From Gorsachius magnificus (lineage: Eukaryota > Chordata > Aves > Pelecaniformes > Ardeidae): a DNA stretch of 64,000 nt. Positions 40,701-47,746 of this stretch are shown in pieces. Position 1 is the stretch's first letter, and each line of letters starts with the position of its first letter. The position numbers and the translations under genes were made by a program. The stretch is from contig CM067086.1 of the NCBI GenBank assembly GCA_034008185.1, forward strand, positions 14,322,507 through 14,386,506, written 5' to 3'. The notes below the pieces were generated by a model. That model worked only from the letters and a program-made list of their open reading frames with translations. It had not been told where the DNA came from and made no database searches.

Positions 40701-43629
40701 AAAGCCATAACACTTCGGAAAACCATTGGAACAGAATAAAATGTTGATTTTATTTCTTTTTTTTTTAAGCATAATGTAAAGTAGGCTGCCAGAGAAGCAG
40801 AAACAGCTCTGCTGGAGGAACTGCTCTTTCCCATTTGCATGAACAGGAGGAAGAGAGCCTTCAGTTCATGTCTCAAAAATAGTGCCTCAGCTTCCACTTA
40901 TGTCTTACACAGAAAAGTAATTTTTGAAAAATACAGAAGTCGTCAAAGTTAGCAAAGCAGCTGAACTGTTGGTCTTCACACAGTTGTAAAATAATCTGAT
41001 AGGCGGAAATACGAGTCACGCTGAGCCATGGAATTAACGCAATCGCGACAAAGTTATTTTGAAGTTACAGGTGCGCTTACGAGAGAGTACGCCTTGACAA
41101 GCGCACGTGAGCTGGTGCGTACCTGAGGTGATTCAGCCCTTGGGCTGATTTCTGTTGCCTGTAACATGCCAAAATACAATCCTCTCTGAACCGATGCTTT
41201 GCATGCCTGCTGACTGCCTTATGCTTCATTTCTTTTCCAGCTAAAGCAATTTAGGCAATGAAATGAGGGAGAAATGATAGTTGTGAAGGCCTAATGGCGT
41301 GCACCTGTTCACCTAAATCTTTTTAACCTAAAAAAAGGAGCCACTCAAAAATGACAAATACAGTCCCATTTGGTAACAAGAAGAAGGGTTTCCACTCCCA
41401 GCTGGAACACTGTAGGGCTAAAATGTTTGATGAAAACGTGCAAGTTTTGCCCAGATGGTCTTCTGAGAGGACATCGGAAATTATAATGATGACAGAGCGA
41501 GAATAAGCGACCGGTCTAGAGCGATGGTTTGTTCTGTAATTTAAACAAGCACTGTGATCTTGCCAAGTTCAGCGCTCTCTAACTGGCTTTCACAGGACGT
41601 CTCCCGTGCCAAGCTGGCAGCTATAATTCCAGACCCTGTGGTTGCACCTTCCATCGTGCCTGTTCTCAAAGACGAAGTAGACAGAAAACCTGAATATCCA
41701 AAACCGGACACTCAACAAATGATTCCATTTCAGCCACGACACTTAGCACGTAAGTCAGATGTTCACTCGGAGGTGGCTGTATTTCACCTGGTGGCAAGTT
41801 ATTAACCTGTGTGTTTAGCAAACCTCATCACAGAGGCTTTCCTAGTCTTCAGTCATCTAAACATGTACTTACATTTTAGGCTGTTATTTAATTGGATTGC
41901 TAAAGGCATATATATTTTACGTAATACTAAGGTCAGACGGAAATAAGTACAAGTAGTCTGGTAAATGGTAATAAGCTGTTATACACCCTGCTTATAGACT
42001 CCAGATCACTGACTAAACAGTATGTAACTAGCAGAGGCAAAAGTGACAGGGTAGTAATTATTTGCATCAAGTAATAGCGCTGCCAAAGCAATTCAAGTCT
42101 AGCTGTCTTGCGCTGGCTTCATAGTTTTTCTTCCCACAGCTCCAGGTTTACATCCCGTCCCAGGTGGTGTATTTCCTGTTCCACCAGCAGCTGTAGTTCT
42201 CATGAAGCTCCTGCCACCTCCTGTTTGTTTTCAGGTTTGTTTTAATGAATTATGAAAACTTCAAAAAGTTGTAGAAGAGATTCTGTTTTGACAGAACCAC
42301 AGAATCTATCGCTCTACTTGAAAATAATCATCTTCTAAACTTTTTTTTTTTTTTTTTTGGTACCAAATCAGGGTCCCTTTGTTCAAGTGGATGAGCTCAT
42401 GGAGATATTTAGAAGATGCAAACTGCCAGACAGTAAGTTAATTGTTTGCTCTGGAGTCTGTGATAGTGCTGCATATGACTTTGTTTTGCATACAGATAGT
42501 GCTGTCTAAAATCCAGCCCTCAGTTACCGATGCGTAATTATTGTTTAAGAGTATACTGTTGAATTGGCTATGTTTGTAGGTTGGAATCTAGACACACACA
42601 TTTGTACATTTAACTGTGGGGAGGTCAACAAAAAGGTGAAACTCACCAATCACTACTTTAGTAACATTTTAGTGGTAACCATTAAAAGAAGCAAGGGATT
42701 ATTTCTAGCAGCATTGTAACTGTAACATTAAATTACAAATCTGCAGTATGCCAAGTTCATTGGTAGGCATCACACTGAATGCACGCTGTTGCAGTACTTG
42801 AGAACAATTCCAGAGCAGTGTGTTCTGCGCTCCTACAAAGAAGGTAGTGTTCAGAAGTACAAAACCAGGACAGATCCATCCTCGGGGCTTCATGGAAACT
42901 AGGGCAGGTGATAATATGCTACCTTTCACCCCCCCATTAGTTTAAGGAGCAAATGATCAGAAAGAACGCAAGCTAGGATTTAACTTCTTTTAGAGTGAAA
43001 ATAAAACATTATTTAAATTATATGTGTATTTAATTGAAATAAAAAACGTATTCTTGACGCTTTCCCTGGTGATAAGCAGAAACCAGCTTGCTCTGCATGC
43101 TTTCTGATGAGTCAGGAACTAGCTATACTGTCTCCCCATTAGGCTCTCCTGGTTTATTACGCTTGCAAATGACCTCAGTACTTGTGTAAAGGGAGGTCTC
43201 CAGCTGAAGCAGCAGCATTTACTTTATAATTAGTGTTTGCTATAGCTCTGGGTTTTAGATAGTTGAGATTGATTTCTTAATGTTTGTAGGCAAATAGGGT
43301 AGGAAAATATCTCATGCTCCAGAACTCTCCACAGCATATCTATCTTGGTGTTCCTGTTTACATGCTTATTTCTTATCAGGTAATGAAGCTTCACAGATTA
43401 ATTTAATCTTTTTCCTCTTTCTAAAGCTGTTGATGAAGCTGTACGAATAATTACCGGAGGCCTACCTGAAATAGCTGTGGAAGGCAATGGACCTGTGGAA
43501 AACAACGCTATGCTCAATAAGGCCGTTAAGAGACCGCATGAAGATTCCGACGACGATGAGGAGAAAGGATCTGTAGTTCCCCCTGTACATGACATTTACA
43601 GAGCACGACAGCAAAAGAGAATCCGGTGA
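1623..43629 (+). CDS. CSTF3: CSTF3: cleavage stimulation factor subunit 3 (CstF-77), exons 2-21
   Basis: CstF-77 is the scaffold of the nuclear CstF complex, which binds the GU-rich element downstream of poly(A) signals. It dimerises through HAT repeats and holds CstF-64 and CstF-50. Coding exons: 1623-1724, 1854-1949, 27213-27245, 27634-27731, 29039-29105, 29201-29235, 29342-29468, 32112-32189, 32392-32554, 33083-33192, 33599-33715, 34871-34945, 36264-36407, 36502-36604, 38479-38548, 39873-40068, 41596-41749, 42140-42234, 42372-42432, 43427-43629. They join to 2127 nt in one frame (708 residues plus stop), all with GT-AG borders. With the nine residues known for exon 1 this gives 717, the usual vertebrate length. 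HAT motifs of the W..Y...E type recur through about residue 550. A Pro-rich part and the acidic/basic end finishing RARQQKRIR follow. The protein matches mammalian CstF-77 almost throughout, as far as I can recall it. No frameshift or stop is seen. The start codon lies outside the window. Confidence 0.97.
1854..1949 (+). CDS. CSTF3: CSTF3 exon 3 (residues ~44-75)
   Basis: Begins [14 protein letters not shown] and ends [10 protein letters not shown]; phase 0 at both ends, 96 nt. It contains a clear HAT motif (W..Y...E). The donor GAG|gttaat lacks purine at +3 and G at +5, so it is weak. It precedes the very long intron 3. Confidence 0.95.
1950..2012 (+). CDS. CSTF3: Possible intron-3 readthrough tail of short CSTF3 isoform
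   Basis: If the weak intron 3 donor is skipped, the frame runs on from ...YIEAE with about 20 hydrophobic/aromatic residues ([10 protein letters not shown]...) to TAA at 2010-2012. Mammalian CSTF3 is known to make a short mRNA that ends inside intron 3 after reading through this donor, giving a protein of about 100 residues. The same arrangement is possible here. That it is used in this species is inference; no transcript data are available. Confidence 0.4.
   Translation, partial: VNIFTFFSYITFNRNLSLLS
2102..2107 (+). terminator. CSTF3: Candidate intronic poly(A) signal ATTAAA in CSTF3 intron 3
   Basis: ATTAAA lies 90 bases after the readthrough stop. A TGTA motif lies about 25 bases upstream and a T/G-rich stretch follows (2116-2152, including gttttgggtc and gatgattgttg). 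A second ATTAAA is at 2172-2177, followed by ggtattggagtgc. These are the nearest candidates for the conserved intronic site that truncates CSTF3. Other intron 3 hexamers with good GT-rich downstream parts are at 6604, 7110 and 7462. Confidence 0.35.
5600..5800 (+). repeat. Old MIR/CORE-SINE-like element
   Basis: The stretch has the order of a MIR: gctgtgtcgtcttgggtaag, then ttatttaacctg, an A-rich linker, then tacctcacagggttgttgtg, and an end like gtgctacagaaatgtaaa. These match the MIR core (tgtgaccttgggcaagtcact, tacctcatagggttgttgtg) with many changes. The family call is from memory. It could also be another CORE-SINE of amniotes. Confidence 0.7.
7110..7115 (+). terminator. Strong-looking intronic AATAAA with GT-rich downstream element
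   Basis: AATAAA is followed at once by a TGTTGTTCTGTCTGTGTG stretch (7116-7133), an almost ideal CstF-64 target. It lies in CSTF3 intron 3 in the sense direction. By sequence it is the best-formed canonical poly(A) site I see in the intron. Whether it is used is unknown. Confidence 0.3.
17480..17575 (-). repeat. Weak MIR-like fragment
   Basis: The part tttacaaattggggaactca, then agcccaatgagg and gccaaata, resembles the antisense MIR core (acagatggggaaactgaggc, agagg, gcccaag). It is short and diverged, so the call is tentative. Confidence 0.35.
18365..18425 (+). repeat. Possible decayed CR1-type LINE tail
   Basis: The stretch gggttggagtaggtagctcg, followed by tacttccc, loosely recalls the CR1 3' end (ggttggactagatgatcttt ... 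cttccaac). The match is short and the terminal octamer repeat typical of CR1 is missing. The call is weak. Confidence 0.2.
25703..26041 (-). other. Unrecognised antisense open frame, 112 codons
   Basis: A - strand frame with start and stop inside CSTF3 intron 3. Its composition is more protein-like than other random frames here: mixed charge, [19 protein letters not shown] and [18 protein letters not shown] read like amphipathic helices. I do not recognise the family. It has no visible splice partners or poly(A) tail. It could be a fragment of an old retrocopy or mobile element, or simply chance in a GC-richer patch. Confidence 0.2.
27213..27245 (+). CDS. CSTF3: CSTF3 exon 4 (residues ~76-86)
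   Basis: A 33-nt micro-exon, [11 protein letters not shown]; phase 0 at both ends. Acceptor gcttccctatag and donor AAG|gtgagt are strong. It is the first exon after the 25-kb intron, and skipping it would keep the frame. Confidence 0.93.
27246..27633 (+). other. CSTF3: CSTF3 intron 4
   Basis: A 388-base intron. Nothing further is seen in it. Confidence 0.8.
27634..27731 (+). CDS. CSTF3: CSTF3 exon 5 (residues ~87-119)
   Basis: Begins [19 protein letters not shown] and ends LPSY plus two bases; phase 0 to 2. Donor TACAA|gtaagtt is strong. It contains the HAT motif [10 protein letters not shown]. Confidence 0.95.
27732..29038 (+). other. CSTF3: CSTF3 intron 5
   Basis: 1.3 kb. It contains a GC-richer patch at 27.78-28.1 kb and a C11 homopolymer at 28471-28481. 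No gene is seen. Confidence 0.8.
29039..29105 (+). CDS. CSTF3: CSTF3 exon 6 (residues ~119-141)
   Basis: Completes Lys then [15 protein letters not shown] and ends EIMSYQ; phase 2 to 0. Acceptor ttttttcctcag and donor CAG|gtatgt are good. Confidence 0.95.
29201..29235 (+). CDS. CSTF3: CSTF3 exon 7 (residues ~142-153)
   Basis: A 35-nt exon, [11 protein letters not shown] plus two bases of Val; phase 0 to 2. It holds one HAT motif (W..Y...L). Donor GT|gtaagt is strong. Confidence 0.94.
29342..29468 (+). CDS. CSTF3: CSTF3 exon 8 (residues ~153-195)
   Basis: Begins [17 protein letters not shown] and ends [10 protein letters not shown]; phase 2 to 0. It carries another HAT motif. Donor GAG|gtaatt. 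Confidence 0.95.
30925..30936 (+). other. tRNA-like box A (RNA polymerase III A-box match)
   Basis: TAGCTCAGCTGG fits the A-box consensus TRGCNNAGYNGG fully, and the next bases continue as TAGC as in many tRNAs. No B-box (GGTTCGANTCC) and no acceptor-stem pairing are seen within the next 100 bases. It is therefore not a working tRNA gene. It may be a remnant of a tRNA-derived SINE, or chance. Confidence 0.25.
31316..31385. repeat. Perfect 13-bp inverted repeat (70-base hairpin)
   Basis: The arm CAGGCACGAACAA at 31316-31328 is repeated as its exact reverse complement TTGTTCGTGCCTG at 31373-31385, with 44 bases between. The inner part pairs poorly. The cause is unknown: it could be the ends of a tiny inverted-repeat element or a hairpin in the intron. 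Confidence 0.7.
32112..32189 (+). CDS. CSTF3: CSTF3 exon 9 (residues ~196-221)
   Basis: [19 protein letters not shown] through ARRVAK; 78 nt, phase 0 at both ends. Acceptor ccccttttccag is strong. Confidence 0.95.
32392..32554 (+). CDS. CSTF3: CSTF3 exon 10 (residues ~222-276)
   Basis: [14 protein letters not shown], then [14 protein letters not shown] and the HAT motif [10 protein letters not shown], ending LITKR plus one base; phase 0 to 1. It joins HAT-N to HAT-C. A C8 run at 32439-32446 encodes the Val-Pro-Pro part and is intact in frame. Confidence 0.95.
33083..33192 (+). CDS. CSTF3: CSTF3 exon 11 (residues ~276-312)
   Basis: [20 protein letters not shown], through [16 protein letters not shown]; phase 1 to 0. 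The acceptor has a T8C8 tract directly before AG. HAT-C region, which makes the CstF-77 dimer. Confidence 0.95.
33599..33715 (+). CDS. CSTF3: CSTF3 exon 12 (residues ~313-351)
   Basis: [20 protein letters not shown] through [12 protein letters not shown]; 117 nt, phase 0 at both ends. One HAT motif. Donor GAG|gtgagc. Confidence 0.95.
33716..34870 (+). other. CSTF3: CSTF3 intron 12
   Basis: 1.16 kb. Contains a short MIR-like part (33990-34080: gctttgtcacttttaaaatg, gggataaagaacacct). No exon or RNA gene is seen. Confidence 0.7.
34871..34945 (+). CDS. CSTF3: CSTF3 exon 13 (residues ~352-376)
   Basis: [20 protein letters not shown] through IDPTL; 75 nt, phase 0 at both ends. Donor CTG|gtaaga. 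Confidence 0.95.
34946..36263 (+). other. CSTF3: CSTF3 intron 13
   Basis: 1.3 kb of ordinary intron sequence. Nothing further is seen. Confidence 0.75.
36264..36407 (+). CDS. CSTF3: CSTF3 exon 14 (residues ~377-424)
   Basis: [20 protein letters not shown] through ALMEYYCSK; 144 nt, phase 0 at both ends. Two HAT motifs (Y..YMKFARR and [10 protein letters not shown]). The residue after KKARED is Ala, where I recall Thr in mammals. Confidence 0.95.
36502..36604 (+). CDS. CSTF3: CSTF3 exon 15 (residues ~425-459)
   Basis: [20 protein letters not shown] through [10 protein letters not shown] plus one base; phase 0 to 1. HAT motif. Intron 14 before it is only 94 bases. Confidence 0.95.
36605..38478 (+). 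other. CSTF3: CSTF3 intron 15
   Basis: 1.9 kb. A GC-rich patch lies at 36.95-37.35 kb and a short tandem repeat at 37656-37728. The open frames in the patch overlap on both strands and show no coding signal. Confidence 0.7.
37656..37728 (+). repeat. 29-bp tandem repeat, about 2.4 copies
   Basis: The unit GGGTTTTTTTTCTCCTGTGA plus GCTGTAAAT occurs twice in full with a 29-base period and a third partial copy (agggtttttttcc). The copies are nearly identical, so the duplication is young and may vary in length between individuals. Confidence 0.85.
38479..38548 (+). CDS. CSTF3: CSTF3 exon 16 (residues ~459-482)
   Basis: [20 protein letters not shown] then EKS plus two bases of Gly; phase 1 to 2. 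Donor GG|gtatgt. Confidence 0.94.
38549..39872 (+). other. CSTF3: CSTF3 intron 16
   Basis: 1.3 kb. A weak MIR-like string is at 39228-39300. No gene is seen. Confidence 0.7.
39873..40068 (+). CDS. CSTF3: CSTF3 exon 17 (residues ~482-547)
   Basis: [20 protein letters not shown] through KALGYK; 196 nt, phase 2 to 0. It holds the last HAT motif and the end of the HAT-C domain ([20 protein letters not shown]). Confidence 0.95.
40069..41595 (+). other. CSTF3: CSTF3 intron 17
   Basis: 1.5 kb. Nothing further is seen in it. Confidence 0.75.
41596..41749 (+). CDS. CSTF3: CSTF3 exon 18 (residues ~548-599)
   Basis: [20 protein letters not shown] through FQPRHLA plus one base; phase 0 to 1. Start of the Pro-rich C-terminal region that contacts CstF-64 and CstF-50. 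Confidence 0.95.
41750..42139 (+). other. CSTF3: CSTF3 intron 18
   Basis: 390 bases with nothing further seen. Confidence 0.75.
42140..42234 (+). CDS. CSTF3: CSTF3 exon 19 (residues ~599-630)
   Basis: [20 protein letters not shown] through PPPVCFQ; 95 nt, phase 1 to 0. Pro-rich. Donor CAG|gtttgt is somewhat weak. Confidence 0.95.
42372..42432 (+). CDS. CSTF3: CSTF3 exon 20 (residues ~631-651)
   Basis: [20 protein letters not shown] plus one base; phase 0 to 1. The acceptor is unusual: an uninterrupted T18 run (42341-42358) is followed by ggtaccaaatcag, so the pyrimidine tract is set back from the AG. Confidence 0.95.
42433..43426 (+). other. CSTF3: CSTF3 intron 20
   Basis: 994 bases of ordinary intron sequence with nothing further seen. 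Confidence 0.75.
43427..43629 (+). CDS. CSTF3: CSTF3 exon 21 (residues ~651-717 and stop)
   Basis: [20 protein letters not shown], then the acidic stretch [10 protein letters not shown] and the end [16 protein letters not shown] at 43627-43629. This C-terminal segment binds the CstF-64 hinge. It differs from the mammalian protein as I recall it mainly here (for example GLPEIAV for GAPELAV), so it is the least conserved exon. Confidence 0.96.
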
Positions 43630-44130
43630 AACAAGTTTGGAGTTCTACTGTGATAGACAAAGACTTGCATTGAGTCTGTCAGTCTCTTAAAAGTCAAGCA
43701 TTTAAAAGGGACAGCTGCAAACAAAAAAAAATATCTTGAAAATGGTTTTGTTACTGTGGTGCCTCTTCTCCCAATATGGTTCTTGATCCGAAAACAGCCA
43801 GAACAACCTTAGAATGTGCTCTGAACAAAACTAGGTTTTCAAAACCAGAAGTGCAAAATGTCAAAACTGCATTTTGTTCTTCAAGGGTGTTCACATCTAC
43901 CACTTGAAATCTTGTGGGTTTTCAACAGTTTTATTTTAAAAACTGGATGGCTTATACTTGTGAAGCATTTTTAATTCACATTTTCTGGAAGACCGTTGTT
44001 CTCAGTTTGTTCATGTAGTGTCCTGCCTTATTGTTCGTTTTTATTTATGGCAGAATGTATGGAATCTGTTTTGTAGTTGAAAATGGAAAAAAAAACATTC
44101 CTTTCAAATAAAAGGATATCCATAACATCA
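43630..44130 (+). other. CSTF3: CSTF3 3' UTR
   Basis: About 500 bases from the stop to the first canonical sense poly(A) signal (44107). The end coordinate is an estimate: cleavage is expected 10-30 bases after the hexamer. Further sense AATAAA hexamers downstream at about 45925, 46088 and 47010 could give longer forms. Confidence 0.7.
44107..44112 (+). terminator. CSTF3: CSTF3 poly(A) signal AATAAA
   Basis: The first AATAAA after the CSTF3 stop, 478 bases into the 3' UTR. A GT-rich part (attctggttttatt, 44136-44150) lies about 25 bases later, as expected for the downstream element. Confidence 0.75.
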
Positions 44131-47100
44131 TGCCTCATTCTGGTTTTATTCAAACACAACAAGTTACTTCTTAAATATGACTCAGCCACTTCAAAAGCGA
44201 TGTTAATAAGACCATCACAGGAGATTGATCAGAGCATACATATTAGAATTAGCTTTTTTTCCGTTTTTCTAGAGGATACAGTATACTTTTGCTTTTAATT
44301 CCATGACTGTTTAAAGAAGACGGCATTGTAAGACAAACTCTGTACATATTTCTAATGTGGATTGTCCAGGAGTACTAGCTAACGCAACCTGGTCCTGGAT
44401 AACTGCATTGGTCTTCCACTTAACATACAAAGCTAAATATTAATATATCGGCTACATCGTTTAACCTGTTATGTTTCAAACAAGCTAACAAAAACACTAG
44501 ATAAACTTTCAACGCAGTTTCTATGCATACTTTAGATTTTAACTTGTAATTGACTATTCAGAACTGCACTCTGATAAGGCCGTAAGAACCCCTGTGGACT
44601 ACAGGAAATTCAATTACTCGGACAGGTTGAAAAACATTCCTGCCACCAGCAGTATAGATGACTGTAGGTCAGTGCTCCTATCACCCAGGCTAGAAGGTGA
44701 AACAGTGTTTGTGTAACCGTATAAAAGTTCACGTGAAGGTAGGGTCTGGCCTTACCAATTCTAGAATTTCTTTTCTGCATTGCCACTTAATCGTATCTCC
44801 CTATTTCTTTTAAAGGGGATGTAGAGAAACTATTTGTCAACCACCAGCCTTAAGAAAACAACCTGGGAAAATCACTAAATGCACTTGTGGGCATTTCTAT
44901 TACTTCTCTTTAGCTCCTTACTGCTGAAAGGCCTGCAGCACCCGCCCCCGCCGCCCTCATCCCCACCATGTGTGCCTCCAAAGGTAAGACCGGAGCCAGA
45001 GGTGGGTACTGCACTTTTTTCCCTACGTGAAGCCCAAGGATCAAACCCCTGCTGCGAGGAGGGATGGGACTTACTGTATCGGCCCTGCGAGCAATATGCA
45101 TGCGCTAGCGGCGGCACAGTCCACACTTCCATGTCAGAGTAAGCAGGAGTTGGCTGTCATGGCCATCTGGACCCTGAACTGCAGAGCTGGGAGCAGCCAC
45201 CTCCTAAATTAAGCAAGTACAATTTTATCTATTGATAATGCAGTCCCATTCATTCTGGCATCAGCCACATATTTTGCAAAGCCTTTTTCTAAGTAAGTTG
45301 GTTCACCATGGTGGTGTTGAGATCATCTCCCACAGCAGCTAAGTTTTTGCAGTATGCATAATTCACAGGGGCCTTTAAAGGCAGCTTCTAGGCAACACTA
45401 AAATATAAAATAACAGCAGCAATTTATAACTTCTGCAACTCTCATTTAACAAAACTAGCTTTGTCTTGGTTATTTACCTTTTTTTGTACCTCTAGCAATA
45501 GTGTTTCTGGTAGCTCTTTTGTTAGGCAGACCACTGAATTAATGTGTTTGGAGCTGCAGAGCTACAGGCTGTGTTTTGAGGTGGGTCCTGCACTAATAAC
45601 AAAGTACAGTAAGCAGATGCCGCAATCGTGAAGACCTCTGTAGTATCCTTTGCAGATTCGAACAATGCATTAGACCACACCAAAAACCCACTCGGAACTT
45701 TTTTTTGTCTGGCTAACCAACCTACTCATTTTTGAGTTATCAAAGAAAGATCCAAAGACAGACATCCATTTTACTATCCGAGTCCATTTAGCCAAGAGAA
45801 AAATCACTTGTCTCAAGTGGTGATCTCTTACAGGGTTTTGTTGGTGGTTTCTTTTTTTTCCCAGGGGGAGGGGGGGTTGTAATGACTGAGAAAAGATTTG
45901 TTTTGTAGTTGCATAGGCTAATATGGAATAAAAGGTATTACTTATCCCACCTTCCTCCAAACTCCCAGTCAGTGCAGCTATATCCACACTGACATTTAAA
46001 GGGAAACTGGAAAGGGAAGCATCAACACAGCTTCATAATCAAGAGCTTCCTTCTAGAAGCTCTATTATTTTGGTTGACTAATTGATGAATAAAATGCACC
46101 TGGATGTTAGGAATAAGAGGGCCCTTTTACTTACTTATTTTATGTAATTTTTTTTTTTTTTTTTTTTAAAGATGACAACACATTCTCTTTTGGATAGTCT
46201 AGCACCTGGGCCACTGAAGCGTTTATAACTATGAACTTTGCTTTCATAAAATCATCAAATTTTGATTACTGTACTACAGCGTTGTGCTCAACTGGAGGAA
46301 AATTTCAAACGTACTTACCTCCTAGCTGAGTTTGAAATTGCAATAAGGCTGTAAGATCACTGAGCTCTTCCGTGAACACTCATCTCTACAACATGTAGCT
46401 AATTAAATTCAAGACCTACAAATATTTTAAGTTTCAAGAACACCTCTACAAATTGAAAAAAATCTTCTACTGAAAATATTCCCTGTATATTCAAACTAAC
46501 ATTAAATCATTCACTTCTCACAGTACGTTAAAATCACTTATACTTCCAATAGTGCTCTGCACTTCCTGGATATTTTTGAAGACATGGTTGAATATGCAAC
46601 CATCTCCAGTTGTAGTTTTAAAAAAGAAGTAAAATTTTCAGCCTAAAGGTTCACACACTTTAAATCCATCTTCTGAAAATGACAAAGATTTACTTTAAAA
46701 TTAGTATTTCACATAAAAAGGAGTAAACTACTAGCAAAAAAAAGGTAAGAAATGCCACTTTTATCAAAACATTTTAGCTCTGCCCTTCTGAAGTCTTTAC
46801 AAGAGATAAATACAGCTGCAATCTATAAGATCGCCACCTTTGTAAGTACTGTACACAGCAGAGGACAGTTACCCAATAACCAGAAAATTTGCTACAAAAA
46901 TATATTATGTGTTTTGTAACATCTGCAGGTAAACAGCAAAAAAATGCTATTAAAAATGCATTAAAATGCAGAAAAAACTAGGAGCCTACCATACTAACCA
47001 TAATGTTACAATAAAGTGCTGTTTGGCTTTGTTTTTTGCCTGTTAAAGTTTCTCTTATCTAGAATTTTAGCTTTTCTTCTTAAGTCTTTAAAGTAAGATT

Positions 47101-47510
47101 TTTTTTAAAGCCAAATCACCCCTTCTGGGAAGGACCATTGCTAATCTGCTCTGGATTAAACAAACTAAATTCACAGTAAATTAGAGTAAAATGCCCTAAA
47201 ATGAGCCACTTAAATGCAAAGTTTGGTTCTAAAATTTGTCCTACCTACCATCAGCTCAAGAATCTAAAAATTGCAGCCAGAAAACTACCAAGACACCACC
47301 CCCCCCAGGTTGCATACTTACATTAAAAATGCATCTCTCTCTCATCATTCATTTCAGAACCCCTTTTGCATCTCATGTATTTTCCTCATCAATCATCGCT
47401 AGTGAATTAAAAGGAACCAGTATTTACATGGAAAGCTGTTTTCCTAGACAATATTGGTGCAATTTTTTAAAATAGCTGACAATACCATAGTGGTAGCACA
47501 TAAACTGGTT
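44131..47510 (-). other. Convergent CSTF3-TCP11L1 intergenic part / likely long TCP11L1 3' UTR
   Basis: No coding exon is seen on either strand. Contents: a T20 run at 46148-46167, a short GC-rich patch at 44.9-45.2 kb with overlapping open frames that look random, and an AT-rich remainder. The - strand lacks AATAAA until 44150, so most of this may be TCP11L1 3' UTR. Confidence 0.5.
44145..44150 (-). terminator. TCP11L1: Candidate TCP11L1 poly(A) signal AATAAA (- strand)
   Basis: TTTATT on the + strand is AATAAA on the - strand. It is the first canonical - strand hexamer after the TCP11L1 stop, 3.36 kb downstream. An ATTAAA lies slightly earlier at 44294-44299. The - strand after 44145 reads gaggcatgatgttatggat, moderately GT-rich. 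Use of a closer variant hexamer (TATAAA, GATAAA) cannot be excluded. Confidence 0.4.
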
Positions 47511-47746
47511 TTATGATTCTTCGGACTTCCCTACAAGTTGGGATTCTTCCTTAGTCAGTATTTTGCCAAGGACTGCATCATAGTAAGGGCTGAAGACCAT
47601 TTTGTTGTAGTTGACAAGACGAACATACTTGACAGCAATCTCTTCCAGCTCTCTCTGAATAGGGCCTAATCCTCCAGGAATAGCAGGTAATGATTTCTGG
47701 TGGCTAGATGCAAGGTAGTTCTCCAGAAACTTTTCAATTCGAGAAT
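47511..47746 (-). CDS. TCP11L1: TCP11L1 exon 10 (residues ~439-516 and stop)
   Basis: [20 protein letters not shown] through [20 protein letters not shown] to TAA at 47513-47511. The end after GKIL is longer than in human TCP11L1, which as I recall stops a few residues after KIL. The Lys/Glu/Ser-rich extension is about 11 residues beyond that point. Confidence 0.94.
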
